Made by a program: the position numbers and the translations under genes | Source: Neocallimastix lanati (nom. inval.) | Lineage: Eukaryota; Neocallimastigomycota; Neocallimastigomycetes; Neocallimastigales; Neocallimastigaceae | Assembly: GCA_016946835.1 (NCBI GenBank) | Contig: JACVTC010000104.1 | Location: 534,001 to 598,000 of the forward strand | Reading direction: 5' to 3' | Length of the DNA: 64,000 nt | Shown: piece by piece, positions 27,036 through 39,925 of the stretch | How the letters are laid out: each line of letters opens with the position of its first letter | Numbering within the stretch: position 1 is the stretch's first letter | The notes under the pieces: generated by a model | What the model saw: the letters and a program-made list of their open reading frames with translations, nothing else | The model's database searches: none | Told to the model about the DNA's origin: nothing

Positions 27036-27089
27036 AATAAATAATATTGTTAAGTATAATTTTTATTATACTTAACAATATTATTTATT
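27036..27089. repeat. Perfect 25-bp hairpin
   Basis: The arm 27036-27060 is the exact reverse complement of 27065-27089, with a TTTT loop. The motif TTGTTAAGTATAAT in the left arm also occurs as a direct repeat shortly upstream. Foldback relic or transcription/cruciform structure; not identified. Confidence 0.8.
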
Positions 27090-28097
27090 AATAGAAATTA
27101 AATGATGTATTAACCACCAGTTAATCTTTAAATTTTTATAGCAAATAAACTTTATCCAATAAAACTTATGAAAATTTAGTAAAAAATATAAAAGATAAAA
27201 TATATAAAGGGGGTTACTAAAAATATTTTTGTAATTTTTTTTTTTTTTAATTTAATTTTTTAAATTAAAAAAAAAAAAAAAACTAATCACATAAATCTTT
27301 ACCAAATTATACGTGGATAAGAAAAAAATATAGTTATGTAATATTGCACTAAAAATATTACAAATTTTTTAAATATAATATAAAAAATATACACATATAT
27401 ATATAATTTTATAAAATTATAGATTTTGAAGGAATACATTTTTCAAAATTGATTTAAATTATGTTACTTCTAAGAAAAGAGTAAAGTTTCATTTTAAACA
27501 ATATAAAATTATTGTTTTGCTTTGTTTTGTCTTTTGATATAATGGTTTTTAAAATTATAAATTTCTATTTATTATAATAATACAAATATATATATATTTT
27601 TTACTGTTTAGATATAATTATTTAATTTTGAATTATTACAATTTTAATTTTAATTTTTTACTTTTATATACACATATTGATAATAAATAAATAACTAAAT
27701 AAATTGTTTCTTTTAATAATATAATATACTGAATATATTTTAATTTTTATAATATTAACTATTATAAAATTTTTAAATTTTAAAATTGTAAAATATAGTG
27801 AAACATGTAACTTTAAATTAACTTCATATATTTTAATTCATTAATTTTTAATTTTACTTTTGAACATCTATCAAAAAAGAAGAAAAAGAAAAGATAAAAA
27901 AAAAATAAAATAAAATAAGAAAGACATATTTATACAAATTAATAGTATATATTCATCTATATATACAAATAAGATATTTTTAAATATTAAATTTTATAAT
28001 TTAATTCATTTATAAAGTTGTTATTATAATTATTATTATGAAAAATAAAAAACGAAGTAAAATTATTAAAAAATAAAATTAAATTCTTTAAAATTTT

Positions 28098-28140
<43 letters not shown>

Positions 28141-28640
28141 TTTTAAAACATATTTATGAAAAAATTACTACTATTATTACTATTTCTATGTATTCATAAT
28201 AGAAATTTCTATTATAGACTTTCACTTATTAAATATATATGTTTATATAATATAAAAGTTCAAAATGGCTTATTCTTTTTATTATCAATTTCATCTAAAA
28301 TTAATAATTTTATTTTATTCAATCTGTACATATATTCAAATTCTACTATTTATTTTATTTTATAAATTCTTTTATTTTTACTATTATTTTTATTTAATTT
28401 TAAATAACTAATTAAATTTATTGGCTACTAATAAGTAACTAATTAAGTAAGATTTAATAATTGAAATATTAATAAAATTTTATTTTTAATTATTTTGATA
28501 TATATATTTAATGAAGTTCCCTTCTTCTTTTTACATGTTAACTAGAATGATAATTAATAAACAACAATAAACAAACAAACAAACAAACAAAAAAAAAAAA
28601 AAAAAAAAAAAACAATAAAAGGAAATTTATTTTTATTTTG
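27090..28640. other. AT-rich intergenic
   Basis: Low-complexity DNA. A 69-codon frame at 28156-28365 is Leu/Tyr/Ile-rich, overlaps a (TTTTA) run and the dispersed TATTCAATCTGTAC motif (28316-28329), and is not credible as a gene. Confidence 0.5.
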
Positions 28641-28649
28641 AGAATCTAG

Positions 28650-29480
28650 TATTAAAATAATTAGTTCTCCTCCAGTAGATCCTCTTCCAGCCTATTCTCC
28701 AGTATTCACAAATGAGTTGTGAGGTTTTAGTAATGAATTTGAATGATTTGGTTATATTGTTGTAGTTTGCAATTTCTCCATTATATATATTTTTTTATAA
28801 AAGATGGTCTATTAGATTTTTTTTTATCAAATATTAATTTTTATTTGTTAGTCTGTATCAATGGTGACAAATTCTCTATTCTTTGTTTTTCGGATTATTT
28901 GATAAAATACAGATTATATTTAGCTTTTGGTGAAATTTATGAAATTTCTTGGTTGTATTTTTTCCTTTGTTTTGATTCTTACAATGCCCGCATAAACTTT
29001 TGTAGTGGTTTCGGATATCTTTGAAGCTTAGATTGCTGATGCACAAGCTGGACACCATTCAAAAAAAAAATATTATTTAGTACAGACTACTTTCCCAAAC
29101 AACCCAACTTTGTGAAAGTGTATTACAAAGCTAGAAAGAATAACCAAATGTGGGATTCTCACCTTCTATGATATTATACTAGCAGATCATTCCAACAAAC
29201 TCGACGTTGATGGGCGAATAAAAGCATAGACTAACGGAGATAGGTTTTTTTTAATACTGCTGATGTCACAGAAATAAACAATATTGCTGATGCAATAATA
29301 AATCATCTTTCTCGATTTCGAATTGAAGAATGCATCTTAATCTTGGAAAATGACTTTACCATAGAAGAAGTGACTACACTTCTACCTGGTCTCTCACACA
29401 CACATATAGGAACGACAATGACAGGAAGAAACACAAACGGAGGAAGACTGGTGTTTCAAACCAAATAAGAGCCAACGACG
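28650..29480 (+). pseudogene. Decayed plus-strand ORF, unrecognised
   Basis: A relatively GC-rich segment. Allowing stops and one frameshift it reads as protein: a proline-rich start (PPVDPLPAYSPVFTNEL) near 28669-28720; VVVSDIFEA near 29005; GHHSKKKYYLVQTTFPNNP near 29050-29110; ILTFYDIILADHSNKLDV near 29155-29210; and a final segment from FNTADVTEINNIADAI to GGRLVFQTK near 29250-29468. The VVVSDI ... H ... LVQT arrangement loosely recalls the Walker B and downstream Gln of packaging-type ATPases of large DNA viruses or Polinton-like elements, but the match is too weak to assign. Likely a mobile-element relic. Confidence 0.4.
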
Positions 29481-29639
29481 ACTTTATCAATGGTGGTACA
29501 CTAACAATTTTGCCTATTTTTAAATTATATTTCTACAGCTCCATTCCCAAAAATTTTTACATAACACCGACCTTTTGGGATTGCAAACAATATTCTTTAT
29601 TAAATATAGCAATTTGCTGTAGTATACCGGTGATATAAA

Positions 29640-30010
29640 AAGAAGCATTACTTGAATTCTAAAAAATAAACATCATTATTTTCAAGGCGACTTACTAACA
29701 GATCTTTTTCTTCATTCAATATCTAAAGAAAACTTTCCCCTAAAGCCATGCAAGCATTATAGAAAACAAGCCAATTTTTTAACGCACTTTAATTTCTATC
29801 ATAACTTCCAACTAACAAATGATAAATTGGACGACGAGCTAACATTTCAACGAAAGCAAGAGTCTCTAAGTTAACAGCAACCACCTTTGAAACTTTAGTA
29901 GGTGAAAAAATAAGTTCCTTCTTATATCAAGTGAGACCTTCTATCTGAAACAAATGAAATTCCAGACAAACATCTGATATGTTTTCTTTCTGCTCAATTC
30001 TCATCCCTTT
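29640..30010 (-). pseudogene. Decayed minus-strand ORF, unrecognised
   Basis: The minus strand from about 30010 down to 29640 reads with only three or four stops: IEQKENISDVCLEFHLFQ, KELIFSPTKVSKVVAVNL, ETLAFVEMLARRPIYHLL, VGSYDRN, NWLVFYNACMALGESFL, NEEKDLLVSRLENNDVYF. Composition and coherence are those of a recent pseudogene. No family recognised. It faces the plus-strand remnant, so the two may be convergent genes of one element or two separate insertions. Confidence 0.45.
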
Positions 30011-30109
30011 ACTCATTTCTTTTAACATAACTATACAAAAAGCACTAAAGATAATATTTCTTAACATTTCCCAATGGCTATTTATTCTCACCGATATCGG
30101 GGAATAATT

Positions 30110-31032
30110 TAATTTTATATGTCATTTTAAAAAATTTTTTTTAAAAAAAAAAAATAAAAAATACCAAAAAATTGAAAAAATATAAAAAAAAATAATAATA
30201 TTATAATGATTGTTCAATAATAATTATAGGTAAATAAATAATTAATTAATAAGTAAATAAATTAATGATGTCAAATAAGATATTAAATTAAACTGAATAG
30301 TTGTTTAAAAATATTAATAAGGAAATCTTTTTTTTTTTTTTTTTTTTTTTTTAAACTTCATATTTGTTTAAAACATTAGGAATTTTAATATAATTTTTAT
30401 ATAATTTTTTTTATTAGTGAATTAATTATTTAATTTTTTTATTATAAATAATAATTAGTAGCATTTATATTATTTATATTAAAACATTTAAACCATACTT
30501 AAATTAATTATAAATATCATAATAATGTATAATATTGAATTGTACATATAATTATCATATTCTTACAAAATAAAAAGATTCATATGGGATTGTTACATTA
30601 TGCAATTTTTTTTTTTAATTATTAATATTTAAAATAATCCATTTAAATATTTCAAATAATCTATTTATTTATTATTTATTTATTATGTATTATATATGAT
30701 TTATTTATTTATAAAAAATATTTATGTAATTAATAAATGAATTATTAAATAAAGTTTAAAGCTCGCAATAATTTGCAGCTGTAAAAAAAAAAAAAAACAA
30801 AAAAAAATATTATTTTCATTAAATCTTTATACTATTAATATTATTATTTTCATAAATATTTATATATTTAATATAAGTTTTTTTTAACAAGAATACATAA
30901 ATGATTAAATTAAATCTAATAACGAATAGTTTAATAAAAGGTGATGTTAATATTAGAAATGATATATATTAAACAATATTATTAAAATAAAAGAGTTTTA
31001 ACTATTTTATGATTAAAATTTATATAATATAT

Positions 31033-31076
<44 letters not shown>

Positions 31077-31583
31077 TGTGGTTGTATTATTACTATTATT
31101 ATTTTCATTAAATCTTTTTATTAATAGTATTATAATTATTATTATTTATTATTAAAAGTTTTATTTTGTATATACATTTTTTATTAAAAATATAAATATA
31201 TTAAAAAATATAATAATATAAATAATATTAAATATAAATATAATATATATTTAATACAATTATTTTAATATTTATTAATTTAATATTTATTTATTTATGT
31301 ATTTATTTATTATTTATTATTTATTATTTATTTATTTGTTTTTTATTTATTTATAATAGCCGTTCCAAGTTTGTACTCTTAAACTCTTAAGTTAATATAC
31401 ACTTTTATGTATATTATTTCGTAATAATATATATATTATATATATATTAAATTATATTGTATATACAAAATTTATTATATAATATTTCAATATATTTTTA
31501 AAACTTTTATCCTAATATAGTTAAAAGAAAAATAATTTAATTACAATAAATAATAAATATTATCCAATATTTCATTATCAAAA

Positions 31584-31619
<36 letters not shown>

Positions 31620-31734
31620 TATTAATATAAAAATTTATCAAGAATAAAAGTATCACTTTATGGTTAAATAAATATAAAGATAAAGAGAAGGAATTAGTAA
31701 TTTAAGATTTATTATTATTATTGTAATAATAAAA

Positions 31735-31765
<31 letters not shown>

Positions 31766-33137
31766 TTTCACCTGTGATAGAAAAAGTTTATGCTTAAAGT
31801 GAAATTTAAAGAAATTTAAAAATATATTCCAAATTTAAAGAAAAAAAATTGTTCTTTTAAAATTATATATTTATAATTTTTATAGGCATAAACTAAAGAA
31901 ATCTTTAAAATAAATTAAGTAAAAATCAAATAAATAAATATGTAAAAATAAATGCAATAAATTAATAATGATACAATAATAATATCAATTAAAAAAAATA
32001 ATATAAATAATAATAATAATAACAAAATTATAGTAACAGCAATAACAACAATAACAGAAATAACAATAACAACAATACCAATAACAATAACAATAATAAC
32101 AATAATAATAAAGAAGAAAATTAAGAATAAATATAAAAAAAATTCTTTGTTACATTTTTTTTCTATCAATAAAACTTGAGAAATTGTATTATATTCAAAT
32201 TTTAACAACACAAACAATATTAATTAAAAAATTTCAAAGATTATTTTTTTGTAAAAAAGAAATATATATATATGAATGAATTAAAATAATAATATTATCT
32301 ATTTGTTTTTGAAATCAACTTTTTTTTTAGTACAAATTTTTAAATTTATTATTATTTAAACAAAAATTCATTAATTTAATATAATTATGTATAAAAAAAA
32401 AACAAAAAACAAAAAACAAAAAACAAAAACATTATTTATAAATAATAAATTTAATAATATTTTTAAAAAGCAGAAGCAATTTATAATAAAATTGCTAATA
32501 ATAATAATAAAATAAAATATATAAGAAAGAAATAAATAAATGAAAGTAATTCTATCAAATATTTTTTATTTATTTAATCTTTCTTATACTTTTATTTATT
32601 TTTCGTAATAAATGTTTCTTTTTGTAATTAAAAAAAAAACTTTTTTTTTTTTTTTTTTCAATATGAATAATAAAGGTGATAATACAATTGATAAATTATA
32701 ATAATAATTATTATTGAAAATTAGAAAATTTTTATTTTAATATTAGGATTATTTTATAAATAAATAAAAAAATTGATAATCTATTTTTATTATTATATTG
32801 AAAAAATAAATAATTAAAAGTACTAATTTAACTAAAATTAAAACAAATTAAGCAAACAAACAAACAAATAAAAAATAATAAAAAATAATAATAAAAATTA
32901 AAACAGTAAAAATAATAATATAAAGTTTTTCTTTTTAATTTTTAAATAGATATTAAAGTTAAAAAATTATAATTAAAAATTTTATTATAAAGAAATTTCA
33001 ATTTATGTAAAAAAAAAAAAAAAAATAAGATATATTTAATATAGAGAATAATAAGGAAAAGAAAAAAGATATTCAATTTTAATATAAGAAAATTAAAATT
33101 TTCCTTTTATTAATAAAATAAGAAATTTATAATCAAC
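30110..33137. other. AT-rich intergenic, SOG2 upstream region
   Basis: About 3 kb of homopolymers and short repeats: poly(T) at 30330-30351 and 31035-31074, and ATT/ATTTATT tracts at 31285-31352. A stretch of AAT/AAC repeats at 31975-32115 is open on the minus strand as an Ile/Val repeat but is not a credible gene. No gene seen. Confidence 0.5.
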
Positions 33138-34095
33138 ATGGGAAATAACCTAGTACGTGTTATAGAATCAGAAAGAGAAAAAGGAACTGTTGAGATGAAT
33201 TTATCTCAACGTGGAATTATAGAATTACCACCAGAAATTGGTTTATTAACAAATTTAAAAAGGTTGGACTTTTAAATAATTTAATATTTGAATCATAAAT
33301 TCTTATTATTAATAAAAATTTATCTCTTTTCTATTAAATATTATGTTATAAAAATTCGCCTAAAGATTAAAATTAGATGGAAATCAATTAACAAGGATAC
33401 CTTTTGAAATTAATTATTTATCCAATTTGCAATATTTAAATTTGAAATCAAATTCACTAAAAGAATTTCCTGAAGCAGTAAGTTTTGAGATTTTAACATT
33501 TATTTTATATATATATATATAAATTTTTAAAAAAAGTAACAAAAGAATACAAAAATTTATCTTAAAATAATATAACATAATATCAAATATTATATATTAT
33601 ATAATTTTTTATAGTTATGTTATATGCAAAGATTGGAAATTCTAGGTATATAATAAAATTGAACAATTGAAATTATTATTTCTTCTTATTAAAAATATAA
33701 TTCTTATATTCAAATATATTTTTATTAATATCAAAATAGATGTAAGTAAAAATCAAATTAAAAGTTTACCTGAAGATTTTGGAAGATTACAATCAACGTT
33801 AAAAGTATGTTAATTTAAATCAATAGTTAAAATATAAGATTTTTTTTATATGTATGAAGATATAAAATATGTATTAATTAAAATTTATATATATAAAATA
33901 ACAATAAAAATAAAAATATAATAGGCTTTCAGTATATCAAAAAATAGGTTACAAGAGATTCCAACATACTTCTGTAGAATGAAAGAATTAAAAATATTAA
34001 AATTGGGTAAGATATAAAATAAATATTATTGTTTAATTAAAAATTATTATATCAATATCTTTATAAATATATTATTATCAAATTAAAATATTCAA

Positions 34096-34126
<31 letters not shown>

Positions 34127-37100
34127 TAGATTATAATCCAATTGAATACCCACCTCAAAATATAATAAGTTGTCCACCTGAAATGTCTCAGGATACTTGG
34201 CTTAATAGATTAAAAGAATTTTTAAAAAAAGATGGTATATTAAATTAATTACAATTTTATATAGTATTATTAAATTATATTAAAATCTCTCTTTATTATA
34301 TTTTATTATTGTATGTTAACATTATATATATATATATTTATATTAATTATAAAAGAAAAAAACCGATATTCAAAGTAATTATTATTATTATTTAATATAA
34401 TTTATATGAAATAATTATTAATCATCAAAATATTTAATTTTATTTATTTGATAATAATTTTACTTTACTTATAAATTTATTTTATTATTATATATTAATT
34501 TGAAAAATTTTAATAAAATAATAAAATAAAATAAAATAAAATAAACAAATAAATAAATAAATAAATAAAATAAAGAATAAATAATAATGAAAATAAAGTA
34601 AAACCTTCAAAAAGTTTAGAAAGTTATATACGTGAAGCTGCGTCATTAAATGATTGTGATATATTATGTGATACATATTTCCGAAATGTACCTAGATTGA
34701 CACATGATATAGATAAATTAGATCCTTGGGTATATTATTTTGTAGAATCAGCAAGGAATCTAATATATGCCGTTGCTCAACTTTGTCGCGCGATTAAACA
34801 ATATTCTCCTGCTATAGAAAATCCAAAAATTAATGAATTATTTGAAAAGGAATATGGAGATGTTAATCGTAAAGTTTGTCAAATAATTTACTCTTTGGAT
34901 CGTTTTGATCGTGGAATATCAGAAGCTTCGTTACATCGTCGTCTTTGCTCAGACTTAAAGCTAATTGTTATGACTACGATACCAGATGTTAAAAAGCTAT
35001 TGATTGCTATTCAAAGTAATTTAAAACTTTTAATGGAAAGTACTAATATTCGTGTATCCAGAAATTTTTTATTTACTTGTCACAGTATTATTGTTGAAGT
35101 TCATGCTGCTACAGAAAGTGTTCTTATGGCAATTCCTGCATCTGAACGTAACTTTAATCCATCTTCCTCATCCGTTTCCATACCATCTACCACGAATCAT
35201 AAATCAAGTAATTCAAAATCATCTATTAATTCTATCATAAATAATATAAATTCAAGACCTATTAATAATACTTCTTTATCATCTACAATTATTTCATCAT
35301 CAACAGCTGTTGAAAATAGTCAAGCTATACCAATTAATAATAATACTAATGCTACTATTACTACTACTACAACTAATAATAATAATAATAATAATCAAAT
35401 TTTGTTGAAGACTACCATGAGTTGTTCACCAAATGATTTATCTATATCATTATCTACCTCTCAAACTTCAAATTCTTCAATGAAAAATATTTATCAAAAT
35501 CAAAAACTAAATTCAGAAATTTCTGATCCAATGAATATTACAAGTACCTCTTTCACAGAATACTTAACAGGAATTGAGTCCACTGCAGCTGTAACAGATG
35601 GTGGTAGCAGTAGCGGTAGTGGTAATGGTACTGTTACTGGTACTGGTACTGGTAGTTATGTTGAAGGTTTTCAATCCTATAATATAACTCAAACAACTAG
35701 TAATGAAAATGGTAATAATATTAATTCAAATTTATTATCCAATGGTTCGTATCCCATATCAAAACAAACAACTCTTCCAGAGAATACTCAACAACTTTCT
35801 CAACTTTCACAACATCTTAATATAGAAACTCAAAAAAAATCAAGAAAAAATAGTCTTACAAATTCTATAATTAATTCCACTGTTCAAGAAACCGCTTCAG
35901 ATAGTAATGCTGATAGTTGTAATAATAGTACAATCAATGGTAATAAAACATTAAATAGTAATATAAAAAGTATTGCTAATGATAAATTTTCTACAGTATC
36001 ATCGGCTTCAATGTTAACTACTCCAACTCCTAAAAATCAAGATGATATTAATAATAAGGGTAGCATTATTAATACAAATACCAATGAAAATAATAATAAT
36101 CATAATGCTACTTCTTTAGGTACTTTAGAAAGACGTATTCGCCATAAATCTTCCCTCTCAGCTTCTTCATCTACAGCAATTGTTGGTGTAGGAAATGAAA
36201 TTTATCCTAATAATGAATTACAACAACAACAACCTCTTCAAACACAAAATCAAATATCTCCTTCAGTGACTTCACAAACCCCTGTTCAAACACAAGCTCA
36301 AACCTCATCATCCCAATCAGAAATTCTACTTCAAAATATTAATGGAACGTCTATGGATATGGAAATGCCTATAGGAATAAGTGGAATAAATAACATAAAT
36401 ATGAGAATGAATATGCAAATAAATGGTATTAATGGTATCAATGGAAGAAACTTTGATGATAATGCCTCTGTATATTCTGCCTCCTCGTTACCATCAGCCA
36501 TGAATATGACAGTAATGACCCAAACCCCGGTCAATCCAAGTTCACTTTCCTCTCGTCTTAATAATCTTCAAAATCTTTCATTAACCTATGAATTGAAAGA
36601 TTTCAACTATCCCTTAGAAGAACAATTCTTTATATTATCTTTTTCCTCTCTCACTGCAAGTTATTCTTGTTTCGAAATGCTTAAAATGACTTTTGATATC
36701 ATGAAAAATACCTCAAGTATCATGGATAATCCTGATTTCTATCAGTTAGTATTAGATTGTTCTGGACCTTTACTTGATAATACAAAATTAATTGTTGATA
36801 AATATTATGAAGAATTTTTAAAATGTGTCAACTATGAAATCAATACCAATGCCAATACCAATACTAATGATAATAATAATATCGATGGTAATGGCAATGT
36901 GAATGGTAATGTCAATAATGTTGATGGTAATATTATCGATGATCAATCTAATACTACTACTACTAATGATGATGGAATCGTAATACCAATTAAAAATATT
37001 ACATTAAATACTACCTCCATTCTTAATCCTAAAGCCACCGATGAAGATCATCGAGTAATATATGAAGATTCTATTGAATATATTCATAGTCTCATTCAAT

Positions 37101-37216
37101 ATACCATTATTATACGAGAAATGACACAATACTTTTCGTTTAATCGTAATGTCATCGGTTCACTTCAAAAACTTACCAAATCAACCAAAAGTCTAGTAAA
37201 ATATTGTTCAAAGTAA
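33138..37216 (+). CDS. SOG2: LRR protein of the SOG2 (RAM signalling) family
   Basis: Seven exons: 33138-33262, 33366-33477, 33615-33645, 33740-33804, 33925-34006, 34130-34234 and 34599-37216; predicted protein 1045 aa. Residues about 15-145 are leucine-rich repeats (MNLSQRGIIELPPEIG; LKLDGNQLTRIPFEI; LNLKSNSLKEFPEA; DVSKNQIKSLPEDFG; FSISKNRLQEIPTYF), closed by a TWLNRLKEFLKK segment. From about 205 begins the alpha-helical SOG2-type region (DPWVYYFVESARNLIYAV), then a long Ser/Asn/Thr/Gln-rich linker (about 350-830), and a second helical block near the C-terminus (FFILSFSSLTASYSCFEML ... IHSLIQYTIIIREM). In fungi Sog2 is a partner in the RAM/NDR-kinase (Cbk1/Orb6) network controlling polarity and separation. 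The N-terminal MGNN is a possible myristoylation signal. Exon 7's acceptor (AAAG|TA at 34598/34599) fits phase but is AT-poor in signal, so it is the least certain boundary. Confidence 0.75.
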
Positions 37217-37683
37217 GAAAATAATTAAATAAATAGAAAGGAAAAGGAAAAAAAAAAAAATATATATATATATATATATATGATGATAATAATAATAATA
37301 ATAAACTATCATAACAATCATATAAATAAATAAATAAATAAGAATATAAAATACGTATTTTTTTTTTTTTTTAATACGAATACTATTATTTATTTATTTA
37401 ATTTTTTTTTTTTAAATTTTAAATATAAAAATAAAATATAAATAAAAATGATGATGTTTATTATTAATAATATCATTATTAAATATATATATTTATATAT
37501 AATTTTTAGTGATTCTATCGTTTTGATAAGTAAAATAAATTTTTTTTTTTTTTTTTAAAAAAAAATATATATATATAATTAATATAATATATATAATGTT
37601 TATTATATATAATATAATAATTATAAATTTTGTTCATATACATATAATATAAAATTTTTAATTATAGATTAACAAAAATAAAC

Positions 37684-37732
<49 letters not shown>

Positions 37733-38099
37733 AATAATTAAATATATATATTATTTTTATTTTTTTTTTACTTTTTTTAATTTTCTTTGTTTTTGTTATA
37801 ATAATTCTTTTAAATATCTTTAATATCTTTAAAAAAAAGTATAAATATATAAATATAAAAAAAAAAAAAGTTAGAAAAAAAAAATAATAATAATAATAAT
37901 AATAAAATAAAAACAAAATAAAAATTAACAATAAAAATTAAAAAAAACATAAATAAACAAATAAACAAATATAATAATAATAATAATAATAATAAAATTA
38001 ATTAAATAATTAAATAATTAATAAATTAATAAATAAACAAATAAAGAATTAATTAATAAAATAATAATTAAATAATTAAATAATTAATAAAAACATTTC

Positions 38100-38130
<31 letters not shown>

Positions 38131-38451
38131 AGTAAATAAAAAAAAATAAAATAAAATAAAATGAAATAAAAAATAATAAAAAAATAAAAAATAATAAAAA
38201 ATAAAAAAAAAAAAGTAAAATAAACACATATATATATATTATATATATATATATATTTTGTATTTGTTTATTTAGTATTTCCATTTTTTAAAAAAAAAAA
38301 AAAAAAAAAAAAATTATAAAATTTTCATAGTCTCTAATAATAATAAAATGAAAATACTAATAAAAATGAAAATAATAATAAAAATGAATATAATAACCAT
38401 AAAAACAACAATAATAGTAACAATCATAATAAAAATAAAAATAAAAATGAA

Positions 38452-38483
<32 letters not shown>

Positions 38484-38647
38484 TTATAATAATAATAATA
38501 ATAATAATATAATAATAATTATAAAATAATAAATTTATTTTATATTTATAACTTTAAAACTAACAACTACAAAATTCCCATTATTTAAGTTTTGTTTTTA
38601 TATTTCCAAAATCTTAATTCGTATTTTTTATTTTTTTATTTTTTTAA

Positions 38648-38681
<34 letters not shown>

Positions 38682-38770
38682 TATGAACTAATAATATATT
38701 ATAAAAGTTTTTCAATCTTATTTTTAAATTCAATTTATATTATTTATACCCCTTAGTTATCATTGCGTCC

Positions 38771-38812
<42 letters not shown>

Positions 38813-38888
38813 TTATTTTATTTTATTTTATTTTTTTTGTCTTTTTTTCATTATTGGTTTTGATACTATTTTAAAATAAAACAAAGCA
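37217..38888. other. AT-rich intergenic, 3' of SOG2
   Basis: Homopolymers (poly(A) at 37685-37730, 38100-38128 and 38290-38312) and AAT/AAAAT repeats. Nothing gene-like. Confidence 0.55.
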
Positions 38889-39014
38889 TTATTTCCAGTA
38901 AATTTCAGCAATAGTTAAATCTTCCAATGAACTACTTTCTTCAATAGAACTTATGGAAATTTCATTATTACTACTACTATTATCATTTTTTTCTATTTGT
39001 AAGAAGTCACTAAT
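38889..39014 (-). pseudogene. Short coding-like segment ending in TAA
   Basis: The minus strand reads 41 codons of ordinary composition, from ISDFLQIEKNDNSSSNNE through SIEESSSLEDLTIAEIYW to a TAA at 38889-38891. This is acidic and Ser-rich, unlike the surrounding AT noise. A possible splice acceptor (ATTAG) sits at the upstream edge. No convincing upstream exon was found, so it is either the last exon of an unrecognised gene or a relic. Confidence 0.35.
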
Positions 39015-39889
39015 TTTAATTTTTTTTTTTTTTTTTTTTTAATTAATTATCATTTGTAATCTCCTTAATAATGAAAATCAACAGGTTTTCTTTCACATTT
39101 TATTTTATTATATTTAAAATTAAAAATAAAAAAAAATAAATATATATATATATTTATTTAAACTAACTTTAATATTAAGATATTCTTTGAAATTAAGTAT
39201 AAAATATTCTTCAATATTAATTTAAATATTACAATTTAATAAAAAGAATAATTAATTATAATTGTTTTATTAAATATTTTTTTTTTATAAATTAATTAAA
39301 AAGTAAAAAAAAAAAATAAAAAGAAAAATAAAAAGATTAAATAAATTTTCTCTATTTTGATTGGATAATATAAACTTTATAGTATTTTAATATCTATTTA
39401 AATATCATTTATTAAATTATTCAACATCAAAATTAAAATTTTTCATTTAAACACTAGCGGCCAAAAAAAAAAATGTTTATTTTATATGTATATGTATGTG
39501 TATACTTATATAACATAAATAATAAATATTTTAATTATTAAATTTAAATTAATTTGATTAATCATTTTAATTGTTCATTTATTTATTTAAATATTTAAAT
39601 AATTGAACTAAAAAAAAAAAAAAAAGTAATAATAAATATATATATAATTTATATTATTATTATTAACTTTTTTTTTTTGTTATTATTGCTGTGAAAAATC
39701 TATATTTAAGAGTATTAAAATAATAATAATAATAATAAATAACCTCATTTTTTAATTTTAATTTTTTCAAATATCTATTTATTCGTAGGATATATGAATA
39801 AATATCTAATTCATTCACATTAAATAAATAAATAAAAATAAAAAAAAGTCATATAATTAACTATAAAAATTAAATATGAATAATCCATA

Positions 39890-39925
<36 letters not shown>

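Noticed and set aside
28156-28365. Possible 69-aa hydrophobic protein
   Set aside because: Leu/Tyr/Ile-rich, ends in a TTTTA run and overlaps the dispersed 14-mer; no family match.
31915-32217. Minus-strand frame rich in Ile/Val
   Set aside because: Arises from AAT/AAC repeats on the plus strand.
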